Source: Oscillospiraceae bacterium (GTDB lineage: Bacteria > Bacillota > Clostridia > Oscillospirales > Oscillospiraceae). Taken from it: a DNA stretch of 64,000 bases. The stretch is taken from contig CAJTEA010000004.1 of assembly GCA_910575265.1 (NCBI GenBank), positions 1 through 64,000 on the forward strand, written 5' to 3'. The notes under the pieces were generated by a model. The model did not search any database. It had not been told where the DNA came from and saw only the letters and a list, made by a program, of their open reading frames with translations. The position numbers and the translations under genes are program-made. Each line of letters begins with the position of its first letter. Position 1 is the stretch's first letter. Of this stretch, positions 57,867 through 64,000 are shown piece by piece.

Positions 57867-58067
57867 CGAGATGACAGAAGCATATAGGCAGGGCGCGGAG
57901 TGGTCGCAACACCCCACGCCCCTATGCAGGAGAAAGCCCCTCCCACACAGCAGTAGTTTCTGCGCCACGCCCATTTTACCAAATTCCACAGTGGTTATCA
58001 AGCACGAAATGGGCCTGTGTGTAGCTTCCAGCGGTGTAGGGATTCAGAGCCCTGCGCCGCTTTTGTT
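57867..58067 (+). ncRNA. candidate structured small RNA of about 200 nt
   Basis: Between a promoter (57832-57860) and an intrinsic terminator (AGCGGTGTAGGG 58030-58041/CCCTGCGCCGCT 58050-58061, two G-U pairs, then TTTTGTT) lies a stretch with no credible protein. It holds a 5' hairpin (GCATA 57880-57884/TATGC 57923-57927 enclosing GGGCG/CGCCC and GTGG/CCAC) and a long stem in which CACACAG (57944-57950) and GCCCATTT (57969-57976) pair with the contiguous AAATGGGCCTGTGTG (58007-58021). Not matched to 6S, tmRNA, RNase P or SRP RNA. Confidence 0.55.
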
Positions 58068-58069
58068 GT

Positions 58070-58129
58070 CTCAACGGTCCGGCCCCGCGGGGGGAGAAGA
58101 ATGATTCCCCCGTGGGTCCAGCCGTTGAG
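58070..58129 (+). promoter_or_regulatory. long hairpin before the 237-residue gene
   Basis: CTCAACGG...CCGTTGAG with an interior of imperfect pairs (GGCCCCGCGGGGG region against CCCCCGTGGGTCC). It has no T-run and ends 22 nt before AAGGAGG of the next gene. TAGCTTC (58022-58028) and GAAGCTA (58138-58144) could close both hairpins into one three-way junction. Confidence 0.45.
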
Positions 58130-58163
58130 CCGCATCTGAAGCTATCACAAGGAGGAATCAATC

Positions 58164-58877
58164 ATGGGTTTTGTGCGCAGTGGAATAATATCAGAGGAAG
58201 AGGAGCGGCAGATTGAAGACCTGTCCGACTGTATCTGCGCGGACGACTGGCTGACAGAGCCATTTGTCTATCAGTTCGGTTTTCATGGTCCCAAAAGGGC
58301 GGTTTCCCTGCTCCTGGACCGGATGCTGGAGCGGGCCGGGGCGGACACGCCGGGCGGCAGGATGTACACGGAGTCGTTGACCAACTGGTGCGCCGCGCTG
58401 ACAAAGGATTTTGAGCGTCTGGAGGAGGAGGCTCCCGCCCGTTTCATCTCTGAGGGGAAATTTTTTACCGGCGCGATCTGGGTTCTGTCTGAGGACCACC
58501 AATTCGAGGCTCAGTTCGAGGACTTTTTTCGGGATATTTTGAGCCTGGTCCCCGAGCTGGAGGGCTGTCTGGCCATCGGCGCGGACAGCGAAGCGGGGGA
58601 GGAAAACAGCCAGTCCTTCCCGGGCTTCCTGATCTATCACCACTCCGAAGCGGGATCCGGGCAGATTTCCCGCGCTGGCATCCAGGTGTACGATTTGGCG
58701 GCTCCGTCCCATCCTTTGAGCGAGGAAGAGGTCGAGCGGCAATTTCTCCAAAAGCTGGGTCGGCCGTGCGCCTGGTTCGACACCCTTCTGGATGGCGGCA
58801 GAGGGGAACTGACCTGCGATTCCCCCACTCTGGACCGCTGTCTGCGCAGGGTTCGAGACAAGCTGCGCGTCCAGTGA
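58164..58877 (+). CDS. hypothetical protein of 237 residues
   Basis: No family recognised with confidence. Soluble and acidic, no signal peptide or membrane segment. Features: a helical start (GIISEEEERQIEDLSDCICADDW), WCAALTKDFERLEEEAPARF, and two long loops; the C-terminal part has AAPSHPLSEEEVERQFLQKLG and RCLRRVRDKLR. Strong AAGGAGG before the ATG. It is preceded by the hairpin at 58070-58129 and followed by a clear terminator, so it is monocistronic or shares the ncRNA promoter by read-through. Confidence 0.75.
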   Translation: MGFVRSGIISEEEERQIEDLSDCICADDWLTEPFVYQFGFHGPKRAVSLLLDRMLERAGADTPGGRMYTESLTNWCAALTKDFERLEEEAPARFISEGKFFTGAIWVLSEDHQFEAQFEDFFRDILSLVPELEGCLAIGADSEAGEENSQSFPGFLIYHHSEAGSGQISRAGIQVYDLAAPSHPLSEEEVERQFLQKLGRPCAWFDTLLDGGRGELTCDSPTLDRCLRRVRDKLRVQ

Positions 58878-58887
58878 AACAACATCG

Positions 58888-58914
58888 CCCCAGAGCGCGG
58901 TCAACGCTCTGGGG
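58888..58914 (+). terminator. terminator of the 237-residue gene
   Basis: CCCCAGAGCG/CGCTCTGGGG, 10-bp perfect stem with a 7-base loop, followed by CTTCCTTTTCC. It overlaps the 3' end of the convergent gene. Confidence 0.75.
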
Positions 58915-59569
58915 CTTCCTTTTCCAGGGGGAGAACAAATACCGGACACCCCTCTACCGCTGGAGCGGCGGCGCACTGGGGGAGAGAGACTTCTACCCCC
59001 TCCTCTGTCAGGCACAGGTCCCGGAGTGGGTGGGCGGCCTTCGCCTTTTTGATCCAGTCGCTGTCCAGAAAGCAGTCACCACTCTGGCGGCGGGCCTCCC
59101 CCTGCCGGATTATGGACTGCCACAGGCGGCTTTTCCACCCCTTTTCGCCGTGGAACAGCGCGCGGAGCGGTCTGGGCGCGCCCTCCCTCACCGTCCAGAC
59201 ATCCCCCCAGCGCGCCCGGGCGGGGCGGCCGTCCCCCCGGACCTCGGAACCGTGGAACCGGATACTGAGAACTCCCTCCCGGAACAGAGCTGTCTCCCCG
59301 CCCAGCTCCCCGCTCCAGGGGGTAAAGGGCTTTGCCGCCTCCCGGCGGGCGGCCAGCTCCAGGCAGGCCAGCCAGTAGACCTCCCGCTCCCATCGCCGCC
59401 GCCAGCTTCCGGCCAGCCGAGCGTAATACCGGCTGATCCATTTCCCACCCAATCCCCCTCCCTCTACCCGGGGCCAGGCGAGGACATACTCCAGCACCGG
59501 CTCTCCCTCCAGGGTCAGGGTTCTCCGCTCCTCCTGCCAGACGATTTGGACTTCCCGCCGCTCGCTCAC
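58901..59569 (-). CDS. DUF3298/RsiV-like domain protein
   Basis: 222 residues. The C-terminal part (FLDSDWIKKAKAAHPLRDLCLTEEGVEVSLPQCAAAPAVEGCPVF in outline, positions about 165-212) resembles the DUF3298 domain at the end of RsiV-type proteins, where FYLT.eGv and a P/G turn are conserved. The N-terminal 60 residues have strands (LTLEGEPVLEYVLAWPRVEG). Unlike RsiV there is no membrane anchor, signal peptide or sigma-factor gene beside it. Very GC-rich. Function unknown; family call tentative. Confidence 0.65.
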   Translation of the reverse strand: MSERREVQIVWQEERRTLTLEGEPVLEYVLAWPRVEGGGLGGKWISRYYARLAGSWRRRWEREVYWLACLELAARREAAKPFTPWSGELGGETALFREGVLSIRFHGSEVRGDGRPARARWGDVWTVREGAPRPLRALFHGEKGWKSRLWQSIIRQGEARRQSGDCFLDSDWIKKAKAAHPLRDLCLTEEGVEVSLPQCAAAPAVEGCPVFVLPLEKEAPER

Positions 59570-59653
59570 AGGGCACGCCTCCTCTCCTCATTTCCCCATC
59601 CTATGCCGGAGGGAAAAATGGGTGCGATTTTCTTCATTCTTTGTTTTTTAAAG

Positions 59654-59682
59654 TTTACTTTTTCAAGTCAGTGTGTTAAAAT
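59654..59682 (+). promoter_or_regulatory. promoter of yerC operon
   Basis: TTTACT, 17-bp spacer, TAAAAT, about 30 bp before the ATG. Confidence 0.65.
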
Positions 59683-59712
59683 AAGTAAAATACTAGAACC
59701 GGAGGTTCCATC

Positions 59713-60009
59713 ATGTCCAAATTTTTAGACAAGCAGAGCAGCGACGCCCTGTACCGGGCCATTGTCAGCATCCAGAATGAGGATGAGTGCCGCCAGTTTC
59801 TGGAGGACCTGTGTACCGTCTCCGAGCTGAAAGCCATGGCCCAGCGCATCGACGTGGCCATGCTGCTGGATGAGGGCCTGATCTACAGCGAGATTCTGGA
59901 GAAAACCGGGGCCTCCAGCGCCACCATCAGCCGGGTGAACCGCTGCCTTCATTATGGAGCCGGGGGCTACAAGGCCGTCATTCCCCGCCTGCGGGATCAG
60001 GAAACATGA
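59713..60009 (+). CDS. yerC: YerC/YecD TrpR-related regulator
   Basis: 98 residues, exact family size. Helical DNA-binding protein related to the Trp repressor: FLEDLCTVSELKAMAQRIDVAMLLDEG and the helix-turn-helix YSEILEKTGASSATISRVNRCL. Ligand and targets are unknown in general. The stop overlaps the methyltransferase ATG by 4 bp. ACCGGAGG precedes the ATG. Confidence 0.93.
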   Translation: MSKFLDKQSSDALYRAIVSIQNEDECRQFLEDLCTVSELKAMAQRIDVAMLLDEGLIYSEILEKTGASSATISRVNRCLHYGAGGYKAVIPRLRDQET

Positions 60010-60758
60010 GCAGCTATGACGTTCTGGCCGGCTGTTACGACCGCCTGACCTACGACGTGGACTACTCCGCCTGGGCCGACTATGTGGAACAGCAGTTTGC
60101 CAAACACCCGCTCCCCGGAAACACCATTCTGGACCTGGCCTGCGGCACCGGCTCCCTCACCCGGGAGCTGGCCCTGCGGGGATATGAGATGATCGGCGTG
60201 GACCGGTCCCCTGAGATGCTGGCCGAGGCGGCGGAAAAAAACCGGGGCGTCATCCCCATCGAGCCGATTTTCCTGTGCCAGTCCATGGAAAAGCTGGACC
60301 TGTACGGCACCATCGACGCCTGCGTGTGCTGTCTGGACAGCGTCAATTATGTTACCGATCCTAAAAAGCTGGCCCGGGCCTTCGCGCGGGTCCACCTGTT
60401 TCTCATGCCGGGCGGGCTGTTTCTGTTTGATATCAACACCCCGGAAAAGCTGGAGGGGCTGGACGGTCAGGTATTTCTGGACGAAACTGAGGACACCTAC
60501 TGCGTGTGGCGGACGGAGTTCTCCCGCCGCAGCCGGATCTGTTCCTACTTTATGGACATCTTCCAGCTGGACGGAGCCACCGGCCAGTGGAAACGGGGCG
60601 AGGAGCTCCACCGGGAGCGGGCTTACTCCGTGGAGGAGCTGACCGCCATGCTGGAGGACGCCGGATTCCGGGCGATCAAAACCTTCGGCGAGCTGAAAAC
60701 ACGCCCACCCAGACCAAAAGAACAGCGCGTCTTTTTTACCGCGAGAAAGGAAATCTGA
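60006..60758 (+). CDS. class I SAM-dependent methyltransferase
   Basis: 250 residues. SAM motif ILDLACGTGSLTRELALRG (about 40-58), acidic GVDRSPEMLAEA (about 63-74), and FDINTPEKL (about 142). The YDVLAGCYDRLTYDVDYSAWADYVE opening is typical of the clostridial YdaC/CmoA-like group of unknown substrate. Translationally coupled to yerC; hslO follows 4 nt later, so the three form an operon. Confidence 0.9.
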   Translation: MSSYDVLAGCYDRLTYDVDYSAWADYVEQQFAKHPLPGNTILDLACGTGSLTRELALRGYEMIGVDRSPEMLAEAAEKNRGVIPIEPIFLCQSMEKLDLYGTIDACVCCLDSVNYVTDPKKLARAFARVHLFLMPGGLFLFDINTPEKLEGLDGQVFLDETEDTYCVWRTEFSRRSRICSYFMDIFQLDGATGQWKRGEELHRERAYSVEELTAMLEDAGFRAIKTFGELKTRPPRPKEQRVFFTARKEI

Positions 60759-60762
60759 AGCT

Positions 60763-61647
60763 ATGACCAACGAGATTGTCCGCGCGATCACAGGGGACGG
60801 CCTGGTCAAGGCCGCCGCTATCACCGGCCGGGACATCGTGGAGCGAGCCCGGAACATTCACAGACTCCTCCCCATGGCCACCGCCGCCCTGGGCCGGGCA
60901 TTGATGGGCGCCTCCCTGATGGGGGACGCTCTCAAGGAGGAACAAGGGGCTCTCACCTTACAAATCAAGGGAGGCGGGCCTTTGGGCACCATTTTGGCCG
61001 TCTCCGACTGCGAGGGCAACGTCCGGGGCTATGTTCAGAACCCCCAGGTGGAGCTGATGGAGCAGCGCCCCGGCAAGCTGGACGTGGGCCGGGCCGTGGG
61101 ACTGGACGGCACCCTTACCGTCATCAAGGATATCGGTCTGAAAGAGCCCTATGTTGGCTCCATCGGCCTGTTCTCCGGAGAGATTGCCGATGATCTGGCC
61201 ATGTACTTTGTGGAGAGCGAGCAGATTCCCACCGCCTGCGCCCTGGGGGTGCTGGTGGGACTGGACCAGTCGGTCACCGCCGCGGGCGGCTACCTGATTC
61301 AGCTGCTGCCCGGAGCCAGCGAGGAGATGATTACCAAAATTGAGGCCGGCGTCCACGCCATGGGCCCGGTCAGCCACTCCCTGGCGGAGGGGCTGGACGG
61401 CGAGGGGCTGCTGCGGACCGTTCTGAAGGACTTTGACCTGGAAATTCTGGAAAAGCACCCGGTAGAATACCGCTGCTACTGCTCCCGGGACCGGGTAAGC
61501 CGGGCTCTCATCAGCATGGGCCGGAAGGACCTGTCCGAGCTGATTGAGGAACAGGGTCAGGCGGAGCTGACCTGCCAGTTCTGCGACCAGGTGTACCGCT
61601 TCTCCAAGGCGGAGCTGGAGGAGCTGCTGGCCAATATGCAGGCATGA
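60763..61647 (+). CDS. hslO: redox-regulated chaperone Hsp33
   Basis: 294 residues. N-terminal substrate-binding domain (HRLLPMATAALGRALMGASLMG; LTLQIKGGGPLGTILAVSD) and a C-terminal zinc-binding redox switch with Cys pairs CYC (near 236) and CQFC (near 270). Oxidation releases zinc and activates the holdase. Third gene of the yerC operon. Confidence 0.96.
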   Translation: MTNEIVRAITGDGLVKAAAITGRDIVERARNIHRLLPMATAALGRALMGASLMGDALKEEQGALTLQIKGGGPLGTILAVSDCEGNVRGYVQNPQVELMEQRPGKLDVGRAVGLDGTLTVIKDIGLKEPYVGSIGLFSGEIADDLAMYFVESEQIPTACALGVLVGLDQSVTAAGGYLIQLLPGASEEMITKIEAGVHAMGPVSHSLAEGLDGEGLLRTVLKDFDLEILEKHPVEYRCYCSRDRVSRALISMGRKDLSELIEEQGQAELTCQFCDQVYRFSKAELEELLANMQA

Positions 61648-61650
61648 AAA

Positions 61651-61691
61651 AGCTCGTGACGGCGTTGAATATACGCTGTCACGGGCTTTTT
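61651..61691 (+). terminator. terminator of the yerC-hslO operon
   Basis: AAAAAGCTCGTGAC-GCG pairs with CGC-TGTCACGGGCTTTTT, ending in TTTTT. 4 nt after the hslO stop. Confidence 0.85.
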
Positions 61692-61715
61692 GCGCAAAAA
61701 AATACAGGATAAGGC

Positions 61716-61744
61716 TTGACAACCCATCCCAGATATGGTAAAAT
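61716..61744 (+). promoter_or_regulatory. promoter of rpoB
   Basis: TTGACA, 17-bp spacer, TAAAAT. It leaves a leader of about 250 nt before rpoB in which I see no clear terminator or known riboswitch; no rplJ/rplL is present upstream. Confidence 0.8.
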
Positions 61745-62003
61745 AAAATGCTTTCGTGTCCGTATAACCGCTTCATTTTCGGACACCGAACCATATTTAT
61801 TTACAAGCTGAGTGTACCACACCTCAGCGGGAAAGGCAAGAGCGAACGCCCTGATTCAGCCCACACGTCCGTGTGTTTGTATTTTGTCCTTTCCGCCGAA
61901 ATTGTGCATACTGACGGCAAAACTCCCCTGTTTCCCCAGAATCCGGCCAGAAAAAAGTGTCAGCGAACCGTGAAATCAGATGAAAGCGAGTTGAAATTTC
62001 AGC

Positions 62004-64000
62004 ATGGTCGTCAAGGACGTAATGTACGGCAAGACCCCAAGAAAGAGCTTCGCCCGGTACGAAGAAATCCTGGAGATGCCCAACCTGCTGGAGGTACAGA
62101 AATCCTCCTACCAGTGGTTCCTGGATGTGGGACTGCGGGAGGTGTTTCGGGACGTGGGCTCCATCGTGGACTACGGCGGCAACCTGGAGCTGTCCTTTGT
62201 GGACTTCTCCATGGACGAAAAGCCCAAGTACGACGTGGAGGAGTGCAAGGCCCGGGACGCCACCTACGCCAAGCCCATCAAGGTGAAGGTGCAGCTGCGC
62301 AACACCCAGAACAACCAGATCAACGAGCAGGAGATTTTTATGGGGGACTTCCCCATCATGACCAACTCGGGCACCTTTGTCATCAACGGGGCCGAGCGGG
62401 TGATCGTCTCCCAGATCGTCCGCTCCCCCGGCATGTACTACACCCGGGAGGTAGACAAGGCGGACAACAAGACTTACGCGACCACCGTCATCCCCGGCCG
62501 GGGTGCCTGGCTGGAGTATGAGACCGACCTGAGCGACATCTTCTATGTCCGTATTGACAAGAACCGCAAGCTGCCCGTCACCTGCCTGATCCGGGCTCTG
62601 GGCCCCCGCACCGACCCGGAAATCCTGGAGATGTTCGGCGAGGACGAGCGCGTTCTGGCCACTCTGGAGAAGGACGCCTGCAAGACCTATGAGGACGCCA
62701 TGCTGGAGATCTACCGCAAGCTGCGTCCCGGTGAGCCCCCCACGCTGGATTCCGCGGAAACGCTCATCAACGCCACCTTCTTCGACCACCGGCGGTACGA
62801 CCTGTCCACCGTGGGCCGCTACAAGTTCAACAAGAAGATGGCCCTTTGGACCCGGCTGTCCGGCTGCAAGCTGGCCCAGCCTCTGGCCGACCCCCGCACC
62901 GGCGAAATTCTGGCCGAGGCGGGCGAGATCCTCTCCCGGGAGAAGGCCCAGGAGCTGGACCACAAGGGCGTGAACGAGGCGGTTGTGGATGTGGACGGCA
63001 AGCTGGTCAAGGTCTTTTCCAACAATATGGTCCGTCTGGAGGACTTTGTGGACTTCGACCCCGCCGAGGCGGAAATTGACGAGATGGTCCATTTCCCCAC
63101 CCTGTGCCAGCTGCTGGACCAGTTCCAGGACGACGAGCTGAAACAGGCCGTCCGCCGGAACAAGGAGAAGCTGATTCCCAACCATATCACCGTGGAGGAC
63201 ATCATGGCCTCCATCAACTACCTGAACTGCCTGGCCAACAACATCGGCGGCCCGGACGACATCGACCATCTGGGCAACCGCCGTCTGCGCTGCGTGGGCG
63301 AGCTGATTCAGAACCAATTCCGCATCGGCTTTTCCCGTATGGAGCGGGTGATCCGGGAGCGGATGACCACCCAGGACCTGGACGTGGTCACCCCCCAGTC
63401 CCTCATTAACATCCGTCCGGTCACCGCCGCCATCAAGGAGTTCTTCGGATCCTCCCCCCTGTCTCAGTTCATGGACCAGACTAACCCCCTGGCCGAGCTG
63501 ACCCACAAGCGCCGCCTGTCCGCCCTGGGCCCCGGCGGTCTGAGCCGAGACCGGGCCTCTTTCGACGTGCGCGACGTCCACTACTCCCACTATGGCCGGC
63601 TGTGCCCCATTGAGACCCCCGAAGGTCCCAACATCGGCCTGATCTCCTATCTGGCCTCCTATGCCCGGATCAACAAGTACGGCTTTATCGAGTCCCCCTA
63701 CCGCAAGGTGGACAAGGAAACAGGCAAGCTCACCGATGAGATCATCTATATGACCGCCGATGTGGAGGACGAGTATATCATCGGCCAGGCCACCGAGCCG
63801 GTGGACGAAAACGGCTGCCTGGTCAACGAGCGGGTCACCTGCCGCCACCGCAACGAGACTATCTCTGTGGACCGGCACCGGGTGGACTATGTGGACGTGT
63901 CCCCCAAGATGATGGTATCGGTGGCTACCGCCATGATCCCTTTCCTTCAGAACGACGACGCCAACCGCGCTCTGATGGGCGCCAACATGCAGCGCCAGGC
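62004..64000 (+). CDS. rpoB: RNA polymerase beta subunit, 5' part (cut by window edge)
   Basis: About 665 residues are visible and the frame stays open at the right edge, so this is a partial gene. The start [20 protein letters not shown] at 62004 matches the family, though the ribosome site is weak. Conserved blocks: [23 protein letters not shown] near 120; rifampicin region [20 protein letters not shown] with [18 protein letters not shown] near 475-515; [17 protein letters not shown] near 530. The rifampicin-contact residues look wild type (D, H, S present). rplJ/rplL, often upstream, are replaced here by hslO. Confidence 0.96.
   Translation, partial: MVVKDVMYGKTPRKSFARYEEILEMPNLLEVQKSSYQWFLDVGLREVFRDVGSIVDYGGNLELSFVDFSMDEKPKYDVEECKARDATYAKPIKVKVQLRNTQNNQINEQEIFMGDFPIMTNSGTFVINGAERVIVSQIVRSPGMYYTREVDKADNKTYATTVIPGRGAWLEYETDLSDIFYVRIDKNRKLPVTCLIRALGPRTDPEILEMFGEDERVLATLEKDACKTYEDAMLEIYRKLRPGEPPTLDSAETLINATFFDHRRYDLSTVGRYKFNKKMALWTRLSGCKLAQPLADPRTGEILAEAGEILSREKAQELDHKGVNEAVVDVDGKLVKVFSNNMVRLEDFVDFDPAEAEIDEMVHFPTLCQLLDQFQDDELKQAVRRNKEKLIPNHITVEDIMASINYLNCLANNIGGPDDIDHLGNRRLRCVGELIQNQFRIGFSRMERVIRERMTTQDLDVVTPQSLINIRPVTAAIKEFFGSSPLSQFMDQTNPLAELTHKRRLSALGPGGLSRDRASFDVRDVHYSHYGRLCPIETPEGPNIGLISYLASYARINKYGFIESPYRKVDKETGKLTDEIIYMTADVEDEYIIGQATEPVDENGCLVNERVTCRHRNETISVDRHRVDYVDVSPKMMVSVATAMIPFLQNDDANRALMGANMQRQ

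Noticed and set aside
57859-58104. An 81-codon plus-strand frame in the candidate ncRNA
   Set aside because: No ribosome site, crosses the terminator hairpin and several stems; non-coding structure explains the region better.
61824-63878. A 684-codon open frame on the minus strand
   Set aside because: Antisense of rpoB, whose protein motifs are unambiguous on the plus strand.

Overview
The window is a GC-rich bacterial chromosome segment. It most likely comes from a gut Clostridia of the Oscillospiraceae type (Flavonifractor/Pseudoflavonifractor/Lawsonibacter-like). That placement is inferred from Firmicutes-type gene content: a large SRP RNA beside dnaX, type III glutamine synthetase, ATP-dependent PEP carboxykinase, a biotin-carrying oxaloacetate decarboxylase alpha chain, TipAS-type MerR and LytTR regulators, and an ANTAR antiterminator. 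No rRNA gene is present to settle it.

Region 1 (1-6600) looks accessory, all on the minus strand. A ParB-like protein has a long Ala/Pro/Lys-rich N-terminus. Separately, an operon holds a LytTR response regulator, an AgrC-like histidine kinase and three paralogous proteins of unknown function. A tandem LytTR-type direct repeat with a 21-bp period sits at the operon promoter. This is my best candidate for an undescribed system.

Region 2 (6640-24005) starts with a cobalamin riboswitch controlling a DUF4430 protein and an ECF substrate-binding subunit. Core genes follow: tex, an M19 dipeptidase, a zinc-ribbon membrane protein, a MATE transporter, an LRR protein, ybaB-dnaX-SRP RNA, and a cell-division cluster of ftsE, ftsX, a 33-residue membrane peptide and an M23/coiled-coil murein hydrolase factor. 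A large cytosolic hybrid histidine kinase and an AI-2E family permease end the region.

Region 3 (24018-41647) holds purB, a leuC-leuD-leuB operon interrupted by a low-GC methyltransferase and a gene remnant, a Crp/Fnr regulator, a SulP transporter, a MerR-TipAS regulator, a DUF4349 lipoprotein, a split threonine/serine exporter, oadA, a 42-residue peptide behind an attenuator-like leader, tRNA-Gln(CUG), galM and DUF4363/DUF421 membrane proteins.

Region 4 (41749-55147) is a glutamine island: carA-carB on one strand, glnN-asnB-guaA-pyrG on the other, then glnA with an ANTAR antiterminator. Every enzyme makes glutamine or uses it as amino donor. The glnN leader carries a promoter, a terminator and a competing hairpin whose hexaloop fits the ANTAR pattern, so a local regulatory circuit is likely.

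Region 5 (55163-64000) holds rsmA, pckA, a probable free-standing structured RNA of about 200 nt, two hypothetical genes, yerC, a methyltransferase, hslO and the 5' part of rpoB, which runs off the right edge. I found no CRISPR array, insertion sequence, integrase or rRNA gene.
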